Positions 1 through 7,561 are shown, counted from the first letter of the stretch. The stretch is DNA of 64,000 bases from Flavobacteriaceae bacterium Ga0077528 (GCA_001464475.1 LNDX01000009.1:62001-126000); one strand, 5' to 3'. The notes: generated from the sequence alone by a model not told the origin. A program made the numbers and translations.

Positions 1-92
1 GCTTCGTATGAACTTTAGTGCTAAAAATCCCGCCCTTCGCCAAGCCGCAAACCGTTAAAAAGCTGTTTATGGCTACTCGCCATTTTTAGAGT
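1..92. other. GC-rich intergenic segment at the window edge
   Basis: Positions 24-56 contain CCCGCCCTTCGCCAAGCCGC, unusually GC-rich for this genome. A hairpin ATGGC / GCCAT follows at 69-83. No coding frame fits. It may be the end of a repeat or mobile element cut by the window border. Confidence 0.3.
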
Positions 93-494
93 TTAATTCA
101 ACTGCTCTTGAAAAACTTCCAGTAAATAATCTGGAGAAACCATTCGTGTTGGTGATTGTTCCATGGCTTTTAAAACACGTTTCATAGCAAACGGATTTAA
201 TCCCATATTGATGCCAATTTCGTGTATTTTATTTTGTTCTCTTTCGTGCAAAACGCCATCGCAATGCATTAAAAGTGCCAATCTATAAAACTGCTGAATG
301 CGTTCAAATTCACTTTTGATTATTTCACTTCGGTTTTCTTCATGAAAAAGTTGTTTCAACTCGTCTTTGTTTACGCCAAGTTCTATCGCAATTATCGAAA
401 GAAACATGTATTCTCTTTCGTGCAATTCGCCATCTACAATTGCAAATGCAATCATGTCTGCTAATAAACTTAATTTTTGTTCCTTAGTGTTCAT
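93..494 (-). CDS. TerB-like helical protein
   Basis: A small all-helical protein of 133 aa with two internal half-repeats: VDGELHERE (about residues 20-28) and CDGVLHERE (about 78-86). Each is an acidic loop followed by a helix, as in TerB/DjlA-type domains, where acidic residues can bind metal. No signal peptide or membrane segment is visible, so it is probably cytoplasmic. The frame can be extended by one TTG codon, but the ATG at 494 is the more likely start. Flavobacterial homologues are often labelled excinuclease subunit B, and nothing in the sequence supports that. Its function is unknown; tellurite resistance should not be assumed, because no ter genes are nearby. Confidence 0.75.
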   Translation of the reverse strand: MNTKEQKLSLLADMIAFAIVDGELHEREYMFLSIIAIELGVNKDELKQLFHEENRSEIIKSEFERIQQFYRLALLMHCDGVLHEREQNKIHEIGINMGLNPFAMKRVLKAMEQSPTRMVSPDYLLEVFQEQLN

Positions 495-553
495 CAAAAT
501 GATTATTTTTAGCTAAAATATAATTAATTGTTAAATTCTAAAAATTAATTCGC

Positions 554-1357
554 TTGAAATTCATTTTAACCCTTTTATTTGGAATACTATTTTGCAGCTC
601 AAATGCGCAAGAAAGCACTGCTAGTAAGCAAGTTTCTTCTTTTTCAATAGAAGCACCACAATTAAATACAACTAAGAAAATTTGGGTGTATTTGCCAAAA
701 GAGTACAGCACAAATCCAAAGAAAAAATATCCTGTTATCTACATGCACGATGGTCAAAACCTGTTTGATGCCAAAACTTCTTACGTTGGTGAATGGAATG
801 TTGATGAAACCTTAGATAGCATTTCGGCACAAGTAATCGTCATCGGTATCGAACACGGCAACGAAAAACGAATGGAAGAATTAACACCTTTCAAACATGA
901 AAAATATGGCGGAGGAAATGCCGATAATTATTTAGACTTTATTGTTCAAACATTAAAACCTTATGTTGACAAAACCTACAGAACCAAAACCAATGCTAAT
1001 AACACAGCGCTTTTCGGAAGTTCACTTGGTGGATTAGTTTCGTTTTATGGTGCATTAAAATATCCTAAAATCTTTGGAAAAGTAGGTTGCTTCTCGCCTT
1101 CCTTTTGGTTCAACAGAAAAGAAATTTTCGAACTAATGGAACAAACTAAAACATTCAAAACCAAAATCTATTTCCTATGTGGCGACAACGAAGGTGACGA
1201 AGATATGGTTCGCGATTTAAATAATATGGAAGTCCAAGTCAATACCAAACGCTGTGAATGTAAAATGCTAAACAAAAAAATTATTGTAAAAGAAGGACAA
1301 CACAACGAAAAATTATGGCGTGAAGGTTTCAAAAAAGCGTACCTTTGGCTGTTTTAA
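554..1357 (+). CDS. Secreted alpha/beta-hydrolase esterase (Fes/IroE-like, esterase D family)
   Basis: A 267-aa protein with a signal peptide (MKFILTLLFGILFCSSNAQ) that begins at a TTG codon. No nearby ATG gives an intact signal peptide. The alpha/beta-hydrolase fold is shown by the strand/oxyanion stretch YMHDGQNLFD (63-72), the nucleophile elbow GSSLGG (155-160, Ser157) and a C-terminal histidine in EGQHNEKLWR (His250). This is the putative esterase family that includes Fes/IroE-type siderophore esterases and carbohydrate esterases. The substrate cannot be told from sequence. There is no siderophore gene next to it, so a general periplasmic or surface carboxylesterase is the safest reading. 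Confidence 0.82.
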   Translation: MKFILTLLFGILFCSSNAQESTASKQVSSFSIEAPQLNTTKKIWVYLPKEYSTNPKKKYPVIYMHDGQNLFDAKTSYVGEWNVDETLDSISAQVIVIGIEHGNEKRMEELTPFKHEKYGGGNADNYLDFIVQTLKPYVDKTYRTKTNANNTALFGSSLGGLVSFYGALKYPKIFGKVGCFSPSFWFNRKEIFELMEQTKTFKTKIYFLCGDNEGDEDMVRDLNNMEVQVNTKRCECKMLNKKIIVKEGQHNEKLWREGFKKAYLWLF

Positions 1358-1415
1358 AAACTGTATAGTGTAGAATTGTATATTGTATACTGAAATGCTA
1401 CAATAGACAAGAAAA

Positions 1416-1469
1416 CATTATACAACAATACATTATACAACAATACATTATACAACAATACATTATACA
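1416..1469. repeat. 15-bp tandem repeat, about 3.6 copies
   Basis: The unit CATTATACAACAATA is repeated perfectly at 1416-1430, 1431-1445 and 1446-1460, followed by a partial copy to 1469. It lies in the gap between the esterase and the DUF1456 gene, ending about 10 bp before the latter's ATG. The upstream stretch 1370-1391 (TTGTATATTGTATAC core) is partly complementary to the unit, so a hairpin is possible. Copy number may vary between strains. Confidence 0.9.
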
Positions 1470-1478
1470 TTAAAAAAC

Positions 1479-1919
1479 ATGAACAACAACGATATTTTCA
1501 AAAAACTACGAGTAGCTTTAATGCTTCGTGACGACCAAATAGAAGAAATCTTAAAATTAGTAGATTTCAGAATGTCTAAAGGTGAAATTGGTAACTTTTT
1601 TAGAAGTGAAGACCATCCTAAATTTATGGAATGTGGCGATCAAGTATTGCGTAATTTCCTAAACGGATTAGTAATTCACTTACGTGGAACAAAAGAAAAT
1701 CCTAAGAATCCTATGGATGTCATTGCAATTCACAAAAAAGAAGCGCAACCAAAAGAATTTAAAAAACCAGAAGGAGCTGCTCCGAAAAAAGAGTTTAAGC
1801 CAGGTGATTTCAAGAAAAAACCTGCTTCAAAACCAAACTTCAAAGACAAAAAGCCTACTAAAAAAATCGAAATTGTAGAGAAAGTACAATACAAAAACGG
1901 TAAGAATAAAAAGGACTAA
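1479..1919 (+). CDS. DUF1456 (YehS-like) protein with Lys-rich tail
   Basis: Residues 3-70 match the DUF1456 unit: DIFKKLRVALMLRDD, then FRSEDHPKFMECGDQ and LRNFLNGLVIHLRG. E. coli YehS has two such units; here there is one, followed by a lysine- and proline-rich low-complexity tail (about 75-146) with repeated KKEFKP/KPASKP segments. The tail is highly basic and could bind nucleic acid, but this is inference. Cytoplasmic, function unknown. The Crp/Fnr gene starts 3 bp after its stop, so the two are probably co-transcribed. Confidence 0.8.
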   Translation: MNNNDIFKKLRVALMLRDDQIEEILKLVDFRMSKGEIGNFFRSEDHPKFMECGDQVLRNFLNGLVIHLRGTKENPKNPMDVIAIHKKEAQPKEFKKPEGAAPKKEFKPGDFKKKPASKPNFKDKKPTKKIEIVEKVQYKNGKNKKD

Positions 1920-1922
1920 ACA

Positions 1923-2555
1923 ATGGATTTAGCTGTTCAAATAAAGCAACAATTTCCACATTTTAACGCTGAATTGATTTCAGAAATAGTTCAGCACGCT
2001 TTAGAAAAAGAAGTACCAAAAGACACTGAATTACTTCGTGAAGGTCAGTTTATTAAAGTAATTCCATTAGTTTTAAAAGGCGTTTTAAAGGTTTATACCA
2101 AACACGAAGACAAAGAACTGCTATTGTACTACATTCAACCGAATGAAAGTTGCATCATGTCGTTTTCAGCTGGAATCAACAACCAACCAAGTAAGATTTA
2201 TGCTGTAACGGAAGAAGATTCGCACTTGCTTTTAATTCCGGCAGAAAAACTTAGCAAATGGACCAAACAATTTCCTGACTTTAATTCGCTTTTCTTTTTG
2301 CAATATAATTTGCGTTATTCCGATTTGCTTGATACCATAAATTCCCTACTTTTTGAAAAACTCGACAAACGTGTTTTAGACTATTTAAAAGAAAAAGTTT
2401 TAGTCACGCAAAACAATCCTTTGAAAATTTCACACCGTCAAATTGCAAGTGAATTAGGCACTGCAAGAGAAGTAATCAGTAGAATTGTAAAGAAATTAGA
2501 ACTCGAAGGAAAAGTAAAACAAAGTGCTATAACCATAGAAATTTTAGACTTGTGA
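1923..2555 (+). CDS. Crp/Fnr family transcriptional regulator
   Basis: A 210-aa one-component regulator. Residues about 25-120 form the cyclic-nucleotide-binding-like beta-roll (ELLREGQFIKVIPLVLKGVLKV). A long dimer helix follows, then a C-terminal winged helix with the recognition segment HRQIASELGTAREVISRIVK. No FNR-type cysteine cluster is visible, so the effector is unknown. The family binds palindromes of the TGTGA-N6-TCACA type, and such a palindrome overlaps this gene's own stop codon, upstream of the next gene. That makes the downstream DUF2892 gene the likely direct target. Confidence 0.9.
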   Translation: MDLAVQIKQQFPHFNAELISEIVQHALEKEVPKDTELLREGQFIKVIPLVLKGVLKVYTKHEDKELLLYYIQPNESCIMSFSAGINNQPSKIYAVTEEDSHLLLIPAEKLSKWTKQFPDFNSLFFLQYNLRYSDLLDTINSLLFEKLDKRVLDYLKEKVLVTQNNPLKISHRQIASELGTAREVISRIVKKLELEGKVKQSAITIEILDL

Positions 2556-2566
2556 CTTAAGTCACT
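2551..2566. promoter_or_regulatory. Crp/Fnr-type operator
   Basis: TGTGACTTAAGTCACT contains a perfect 14-bp palindrome (GTGACTTAAGTCAC, 2552-2565) and differs from the classic TGTGA-N6-TCACA site at one base. It overlaps the stop codon of the Crp/Fnr gene. A related half (GGTGATTTAAG) follows at about 2572. Its centre lies about 42 bp upstream of the start point inferred from the TAAATTTG element, the usual position for a class II activator. Confidence 0.6.
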
Positions 2567-2587
2567 GCATAGGTGATTTAAGCGCAT

Positions 2588-2595
2588 TAAATTTG
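2588..2595 (+). promoter_or_regulatory. Bacteroidota -7 element for the DUF2892 gene
   Basis: TAAATTTG matches the TAnnTTTG consensus. No TTG is found at the -33 position, which fits a promoter that depends on an activator at the adjacent Crp/Fnr-type palindrome. Confidence 0.5.
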
Positions 2596-2625
2596 CTTCA
2601 TATTAATCTTTAAACTTTATTAATT

Positions 2626-2832
2626 ATGAAAAAAAATATGGGTACAGCAGATAAAATAATCCGATTGATTGTTGCTGCAGTGTTAGCTTTCTTATTCTAC
2701 AACGGAACAATTACTGGAACTTTAGGAATCGTAGCTGTAGTTGCAGCAGCAGTTTTTGCTTTAACCAGTTTAGTAAGTTTCTGTCCGTTATATCCTTTAT
2801 TAGGAATTAATACTTGTTCGGTTAAGAAATAA
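2626..2832 (+). CDS. Small DUF2892 (YgaP-like) inner-membrane protein
   Basis: A 68-aa protein with an N-terminal MGTADKIIRLIVA segment, two hydrophobic helices (about 12-28 and 34-50) and a C-terminal CPLYPLLGINTC motif with two conserved cysteines. This is the DUF2892 pattern, also found as the membrane part of YgaP rhodaneses. Here it stands alone without a rhodanese domain. Known relatives are linked to sulfur handling; the role here is open. It sits behind a predicted Crp/Fnr operator and is followed by a strong terminator, so it is probably a monocistronic target of the upstream regulator. Confidence 0.85.
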   Translation: MKKNMGTADKIIRLIVAAVLAFLFYNGTITGTLGIVAVVAAAVFALTSLVSFCPLYPLLGINTCSVKK

Positions 2833-2852
2833 ATTCCAATCAAAAAACAAAA

Positions 2853-2879
2853 AAATCCCGAGCATTACACTCGGGATTT
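2853..2879. terminator. Bidirectional intrinsic terminator
   Basis: A perfect 10-bp stem, AAATCCCGAG / CTCGGGATTT, with a 7-nt loop and A/T tracts on both sides. It separates the convergent DUF2892 and sucC genes and can serve both. Confidence 0.85.
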
Positions 2880-2918
2880 ATATTTATTTATAAATGGACT
2901 AAAGTCCTTTTCAATTCA

Positions 2919-4112
2919 TTATGAAAGCGCTTTTTGAACTTGATCAGCAGCTTCTTGAAATTGAACAGCAGATAAAATTGGCATACCAGAATTATCGATT
3001 AATTCTTTAGCAATTTCTGCATTTGTTCCTTGTAATCTTACAATGATTGGCACATTGATTGCGTCACCCATATTTTTGTAAGCATCAACAACTCCTTGAG
3101 CAACACGGTCACAACGAACGATTCCTCCAAAGATGTTAATCAAAATAGCTTTCACGTTTGGATCTTTTAAGATAATTCTAAAAGCTAATTCCACACGTTT
3201 TGCATCTGCAGTTCCACCAACGTCTAAGAAGTTTGCTGGCTCAAAACCTGCATATTTAATCAAATCCATTGTTGCCATTGCTAATCCAGCACCGTTTACC
3301 ATACAACCTACAGTTCCGTCAAGGTCAACATAGTTCAATCCAGCTTCTTTAGCTTCAACTTCAATTGGATTTTCTTCTCTAACGTCACGCATTTCAGCAT
3401 AAACTGGCTGACGGTATAAAGCGTTATCATCAATATTTACTTTGGCATCAACTGCCATAATTTTATTATCCGATGTTTTTAAAACTGGGTTAATTTCAAA
3501 CATAGATGAATCTGAACCAATATAAGCAGCATATAAAGATTCAACAAATTTCACCATTTCTTTAAAAGCATTTCCAGAAAGCCCTAAGTTAAAAGCCACT
3601 CTTCTTGCTTGAAAACCTTGTAAACCAACTTGAGGATCGATTTCTTCTGTGAAAATTAAATGTGGTGTGTGTTCTGCTACTTCTTCGATATCCATTCCAC
3701 CTTCAGTAGAATACATAATCATATTTCTTCCTGTAGCTCTATTCAATAAAATTGACATATAGAATTCAGAAGTTTCACTTTCACCAGGATAATAAACATC
3801 TTCAGCAATTAAAACTTTGTGAACCGTTTTTCCTTCTGGTGGAGTTTGCGGAGTAATCAATTGCATTCCAATGATTTGCTCTGAAATTTCAGTAACTTGT
3901 TCTAAGTTTTTAGCCAACTTAACACCGCCACCTTTTCCTCTTCCACCTGCGTGAATTTGAGCTTTGATAACATACCATTGCGTACCTGTTTCAGTAGTCA
4001 ATTGTTTTGCAGCAGCAACCGCTTCTACAGGATTATTAGCAACAATTCCACGTTGAACGCGTACACCGTATTTTGCTAGAATTTCTTTACCTTGATATTC
4101 GTGTATATTCAT
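2919..4112 (-). CDS. sucC: Succinyl-CoA synthetase (ADP-forming) beta subunit
   Basis: A full-length 397-aa beta subunit of succinate-CoA ligase, which makes ATP from succinyl-CoA in the TCA cycle together with SucD. The N-terminal ATP-grasp domain begins MNIHEYQGKEIL and carries the nucleotide-binding GGRGKGGGVKLA stretch (about 56-67). The metal-site motif MFEINPVLKT follows, and the C-terminal CoA-ligase domain contains INIFGGIVRCDRVAQGV. No sucD is nearby in the window, so the two subunits are unlinked here. A promoter (TACTTTTG, 4143-4150) lies about 30 bp upstream. Confidence 0.97.
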   Translation of the reverse strand: MNIHEYQGKEILAKYGVRVQRGIVANNPVEAVAAAKQLTTETGTQWYVIKAQIHAGGRGKGGGVKLAKNLEQVTEISEQIIGMQLITPQTPPEGKTVHKVLIAEDVYYPGESETSEFYMSILLNRATGRNMIMYSTEGGMDIEEVAEHTPHLIFTEEIDPQVGLQGFQARRVAFNLGLSGNAFKEMVKFVESLYAAYIGSDSSMFEINPVLKTSDNKIMAVDAKVNIDDNALYRQPVYAEMRDVREENPIEVEAKEAGLNYVDLDGTVGCMVNGAGLAMATMDLIKYAGFEPANFLDVGGTADAKRVELAFRIILKDPNVKAILINIFGGIVRCDRVAQGVVDAYKNMGDAINVPIIVRLQGTNAEIAKELIDNSGMPILSAVQFQEAADQVQKALS

Positions 4113-4142
4113 AAGTATTAGTTTGTCGTTTAAAAAGTTTCA

Positions 4143-4170
4143 CAAAAGTAATTAAATAGAATGAAACCAA
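4143..4170 (-). promoter_or_regulatory. sucC promoter
   Basis: Read on the minus strand, TACTTTTG (4150-4143) matches the -7 consensus TAnnTTTG. A TTG (4170-4168) lies 17 bp upstream as the -33 element. The sucC ATG is about 30 bp downstream. Confidence 0.55.
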
Positions 4171-4200
4171 AAAGAAATGTATATCAATTTAGTAACTTTA

Positions 4201-4310
4201 TTTTAGAAATAATTAGGAGCGAATGGCTTGGTTTTTTTCGATAATCCATTTTCCTGCTACAGGAACTCGCTTTTTTTATACAGTTGCCTTCGAGTACCTC
4301 AAGCAACAAT
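4201..4310. other. Hairpin-rich intergenic element (gene remnant or structured RNA)
   Basis: This stretch of the 415-bp sucC-lysA gap holds a perfect hairpin TTCCTG-CTA-CAGGAA (4251-4265), a nested CCATT/AATGG pairing around it, and an imperfect stem at 4288-4304 (CTTCGAG / CTCAAG). The flanking GCGAA and TCGC could close the structure. Short open stretches are present on the minus strand but are broken by stops. It may be a decayed gene tail or a small structured RNA. I see no intact gene in the rest of the gap. Confidence 0.3.
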
Positions 4311-4413
4311 ATAAAAAAGAGCTTAAACAATTCCAGTATCAGGGCTAGTTTGTTATGGTATTGAAAAAAATTTAATGTAAAAATTATCATATTCGTAGAA
4401 ATGTTAAACCAAT

Positions 4414-4443
4414 TTGAATTCCTTATTTGATGAGCTATATTTG
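4414..4443 (+). promoter_or_regulatory. lysA promoter
   Basis: TTG at 4414-4416, a 19-bp spacer and TATATTTG at 4436-4443 give a full Bacteroidota promoter. The leader to the lysA ATG is about 80 nt and contains repeated AAACTTTTAAACT-like units (4481-4518). Confidence 0.6.
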
Positions 4444-4527
4444 CAAAAGTTATGAGTTACAAGTAAAAAATATTTGATAGTAAACTTTTAAACTCATAAA
4501 CTTTTAAACTTTTAAACTAAAAAAATC

Positions 4528-5733
4528 ATGCAACCAAAAGAGTTACTTACGCTTGCCGAAGAATTTGGCAGTCCGTTGTACATTTATGACGCTACAACCA
4601 TTGAGCATCAGTATAACCGTTTGACAGCTGCATTTTCTAAGGTGGAAAACCTTCGAATTAATTATGCGATGAAAGCTTTGTCAAACATTACGATTTTGAA
4701 GTTGTTGAAGAAGTGTAGCTCTGGTTTAGACACTGTTTCTTATCAAGAAGTACAACTTGGTTTACACGCTGGTTTCACTCCAGACAAAATTATATTTACA
4801 CCCAACGGCGTTTCCTTTGAAGAAATTGAAGAAGTTGCCAAACTTGGTGTTCAAATCAATATTGATAATCTTTCTGTTTTAGAACATTTTGGAGCAAAAT
4901 ACCCGAAAGTTCCAGTTTGTATTCGTATCAATCCACACGTTATGGCTGGTGGAAACGAGAATATTTCTGTTGGACATATTGACAGTAAATTCGGAATTTC
5001 TATTTATCAAATTCCGCACGTTTTGCGCATCGTTGAAAATACTAAAATGCACATCAACGGAATTCACATGCACACAGGTTCCGATATTTTAGATATTGAA
5101 GTGTTCTTGTATGCTGCCGAAATTCTATTTGACGCGGCAAAACAATTCAAAGAATTAGATTTCCTTGATTTTGGTTCAGGATTCAAAGTTCCTTACAAAA
5201 AAGGCGACATCGAAACCAACATCGAAGAACTTGGAAAAAAATTAACAAAACGTTTTCTAGCTTTCGAAAAAGAATATGGAAGAACGTTAACGCTTGCTTT
5301 CGAACCCGGAAAATTCCTTGTAAGTGAAGCTGGATTTTTCTTAGCCAAAGTGAATGTAGTAAAACAAACCACCTCAACAGTTTTCGCTGGAATTGACAGT
5401 GGTTTCAATCATTTAATTCGTCCAATGTTTTATGGTTCACAACATCAAATTGAAAACATTTCTAACCCAAAAGGAAAAGAGCGTTTTTACACGGTTGTGG
5501 GTTACATCTGCGAAACCGATACGTTTGCTAACAACCGAAGAATTGCCGAAATAAAAGAAGGTGATATTTTATGCTTTAAAAATGCCGGTGCTTATTGCTT
5601 CTCAATGGCATCCAACTACAACTCACGCTTTAAACCAGCAGAAGTTTTATGGAAAGACGGCAAAGGTCATTTAATAAGTAAAAGAGAAACCTTTGAAGAT
5701 TTGATTAAAAATCAAGTTGTGGTTGAAGTTTAA
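4528..5733 (+). CDS. lysA: Diaminopimelate decarboxylase
   Basis: A 401-aa PLP enzyme catalysing the last step of lysine synthesis, meso-diaminopimelate to L-lysine. The fold-type III barrel shows the PLP-lysine motif YAMKALSN (Lys near residue 49), HIDSKFGIS and HMHTGSDIL. The glycine-rich phosphate loop is LDFGSGFKVPY, and the C-terminal domain has GYICETDTF with the active-site cysteine, followed by GAYCFSMASNYN. Length and motifs are normal. It has its own promoter and a terminator hairpin about 90 bp after the stop. Confidence 0.96.
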   Translation: MQPKELLTLAEEFGSPLYIYDATTIEHQYNRLTAAFSKVENLRINYAMKALSNITILKLLKKCSSGLDTVSYQEVQLGLHAGFTPDKIIFTPNGVSFEEIEEVAKLGVQINIDNLSVLEHFGAKYPKVPVCIRINPHVMAGGNENISVGHIDSKFGISIYQIPHVLRIVENTKMHINGIHMHTGSDILDIEVFLYAAEILFDAAKQFKELDFLDFGSGFKVPYKKGDIETNIEELGKKLTKRFLAFEKEYGRTLTLAFEPGKFLVSEAGFFLAKVNVVKQTTSTVFAGIDSGFNHLIRPMFYGSQHQIENISNPKGKERFYTVVGYICETDTFANNRRIAEIKEGDILCFKNAGAYCFSMASNYNSRFKPAEVLWKDGKGHLISKRETFEDLIKNQVVVEV

Positions 5734-5820
5734 AAGCCACGAATTTATCTCATTCTATTTATTTTTTTTTGGTATTCGATGATTTTCAATTCTCAAATTG
5801 TCAAAAATTTCATATTTGAA

Positions 5821-5853
5821 AAAATTCCACTAATTAATTTTAGTGGATTTTTT
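5821..5853 (+). terminator. Terminator of lysA
   Basis: The stem TTCCACTAA / TTAGTGGA has a short loop and is followed by a run of nine or more T. It forms the left end of an intergenic repeat (copy A) that recurs about 1.1 kb downstream. Confidence 0.7.
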
Positions 5854-5940
5854 TTTAATGTAAAACGTGTTTTTAATCATTCCGCGTGATTTGAAGTTTA
5901 AATTTGTATTTTTGGTATAACTTTGTTTTTGGGAACGGAT
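5821..5940. repeat. Intergenic repeat, copy A
   Basis: A terminator-like hairpin followed by a conserved stretch with the core TGATTTGAAGTTTAAATTTG, then TATTTTTGGT and a GGGAACGG end. The same order occurs at 6926-7047. The segment TTTTTAATCATTCC also matches the 3' end of the yitT-like gene (7605-7620). Read on the minus strand of copy B, it encodes a tail ...FKSYGMIKKRPLY-stop that resembles that gene's C-terminus. Confidence 0.75.
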
Positions 5941-5991
5941 TAAACCTTATTAAAAATGAACAGTCTAAACAAATATTTAAATTATATTTTT

Positions 5992-6831
5992 ATGAGATTA
6001 TTTATATTATTTGCATTGTTATTTCTCTCGTGTAACAAAGACAATAGTACAGAACAAACTTCTCTTGCGGCATCAAGAATAACAAAGACTGTTAGTTATA
6101 ACAATATTAATGTTGACGTTGTAATCGACAAACCAGCATTGAATGAAGTTGATGCCTTGTTAGTGTTTCACGGAACTGTTCAATATGACTCCAACTTAAT
6201 GACTGCAGCCAATACAACTCTAGATAAATTCAAAGGTATTTTAGATAGAAATGATATGATGATTGTAAGTGTTGCATATCCTCAAGAAAATGTTTTATTT
6301 GGCGATAATATTGTTCAAGGCGAAGCTGCTTTGTTATGGTTGAAAAATAAAGCAAGCCAAGAATTAGGAATAACTGTAAAAAAAATATTCCTAGGCGGAC
6401 ACTCTCAAGGAGGATACATGGTAACAAGACTTAATACAATGCATCAAACAAATGGTGTTATTGCTAATGCGCCAGGTCCATTAAACCTTATTTATAGATG
6501 TCAATTGGAGGAAAATGGACAAATTCAATCGGGTGCTGTTTGTAATAAACTTAAAAATGTTTATGGAACGACAACAAACAATCCTAATGCCTACTTTCAA
6601 AGATCATTACTTAATTTCACAAATGGATTCAAGTCTGACATTTTATTTGTACAAGGATTAAATGACTCACCTATTCAAATGTATTCTTGGCCAACTTTTA
6701 AACAAGATGTGCTAAGTTGTACAAATTGTCAAAATAGTCAGTTTGTTGAGATTGTTGGTGGTGAACACGCCTCTCTATTTGAAAGTCCAACGGCTAAGAC
6801 TGAATTTAATAACTTTATTAATAGTCATTAA
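5992..6831 (+). CDS. Alpha/beta-hydrolase lipoprotein
   Basis: A predicted lipoprotein of 279 aa (lipobox LFLSC, Cys14). The frame is open from an ATG at 5956, but starting at 5992 puts the hydrophobic signal at the N-terminus. The hydrolase fold is indicated by LLVFHGTVQYD (oxyanion region), the nucleophile elbow GGHSQGGYM (Ser about 140) and a late histidine in GGEHASLFES. The acid residue may be in QGLNDSP. It resembles secreted prolyl-oligopeptidase or PHB-depolymerase-like esterases. It is flanked on both sides by the 120-bp repeat, as if in a small cassette. Confidence 0.75.
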   Translation: MRLFILFALLFLSCNKDNSTEQTSLAASRITKTVSYNNINVDVVIDKPALNEVDALLVFHGTVQYDSNLMTAANTTLDKFKGILDRNDMMIVSVAYPQENVLFGDNIVQGEAALLWLKNKASQELGITVKKIFLGGHSQGGYMVTRLNTMHQTNGVIANAPGPLNLIYRCQLEENGQIQSGAVCNKLKNVYGTTTNNPNAYFQRSLLNFTNGFKSDILFVQGLNDSPIQMYSWPTFKQDVLSCTNCQNSQFVEIVGGEHASLFESPTAKTEFNNFINSH

Positions 6832-6924
6832 CAATATACCTTCATCTAACATCGTTTAATGAAATTGCCTACATCTATATTTATTGAAATTGAGTTCCAA
6901 ATAACTAATCAATACTGATAAATA

Positions 6925-6958
6925 TAAAAATTCCACTAATATTTTTGGTGGAATTTTT
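6925..6958 (+). terminator. Terminator after the hydrolase lipoprotein gene
   Basis: The stem AAAAATTCCAC / GTGGAATTTTT (11 bp, about 12-nt loop) ends in a T-rich run. It is the equivalent of the lysA terminator in the second copy of the intergenic repeat. Confidence 0.7.
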
Positions 6959-7047
6959 ATTTTTAATATAACGGACGTTTTTTAATCATTCCGTATGATT
7001 TGAAGTTTAAATTTGTATTTTTGGTTTGACTTTATTTGTGGGCACGG
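6926..7047. repeat. Intergenic repeat, copy B
   Basis: Matches copy A (5821-5940) over its whole length, with a nearly identical core from TTTTTAATCATTCCG to TTTGTATTTTTGG, and ends in GGGCACGG. The minus strand has a short open frame ending ...NFKSYGMIKKRPLY-stop, very like the C-terminus GGMIKKRPLH of the neighbouring YitT-like protein. This suggests a fossil gene tail. Confidence 0.75.
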
Positions 7048-7084
7048 TTGCAAATGCTTGCTGTCGGATTTATATAATTGAAAT

Positions 7085-7477
7085 ATGAAAAATCTTCTAT
7101 TGCTAATTATCGTTCTCGTTTTATGTAGTGCAACAAAAAAGGAAAAAATTGAATTGAGAATTTATAATGATAGTAAATTCAAAATTGAGAAAATAAAACT
7201 CAGCTTTAAAGGTCAAGAAACAGAATTCAAAGATATTGAACCTAAAAGTTATAGCGAAATGAAAAAAGTTGAAGGCTTATGGAGAGACAATTGCTATGAT
7301 TTAACAGTTTATAAAAAAAGATTTTTGGCTCAGAATTTTTGGGCACATCAGATTTGTATTCCGATTGACCATCATGGAGACAACAAAATTGAAAATGGAA
7401 AATATACATTGAAATTGAAAATTAAGCAAAGTGGAAAATCAAAGTTTGTAGTGGAGTCCGAATATATTGGAGAGTAA
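7085..7477 (+). CDS. Small secreted protein of unknown function
   Basis: A 130-aa protein with an N-terminal hydrophobic signal (MKNLLLLIIVLVLCSATKK). The cysteine at 14 is preceded by Leu, so it is not a clean lipobox. The rest is beta-rich and lysine-rich, with the pattern IELRIYNDSKFKIEKIKLSF and a C-terminal GKYTLKLKIKQSG, as in small periplasmic beta-sandwich proteins. I do not recognise a family. It follows directly after repeat copy B and has no close partner gene. Confidence 0.6.
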   Translation: MKNLLLLIIVLVLCSATKKEKIELRIYNDSKFKIEKIKLSFKGQETEFKDIEPKSYSEMKKVEGLWRDNCYDLTVYKKRFLAQNFWAHQICIPIDHHGDNKIENGKYTLKLKIKQSGKSKFVVESEYIGE

Positions 7478-7561
7478 ATAACTAATACCAAGATTAGAGT
7501 TTCATTGTGTCTCAAAGCCAACAATGAAATACTATTAATCGAACTTTTAAAAAATAAAAAA

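Noticed and set aside
93..494. Excinuclease UvrB subunit or tellurite-resistance gene
   Set aside because: The protein is only 133 aa with TerB-like repeats; no UvrB motifs and no ter operon are present.
1416..1469. Possible CRISPR array
   Set aside because: The units are 15 bp and directly adjacent with no spacers, and no cas genes are present.
4184..4390. 68-aa minus-strand open frame between sucC and lysA
   Set aside because: Low-complexity, no recognisable fold, and it overlaps a hairpin-rich stretch; treated as non-coding or a relic.
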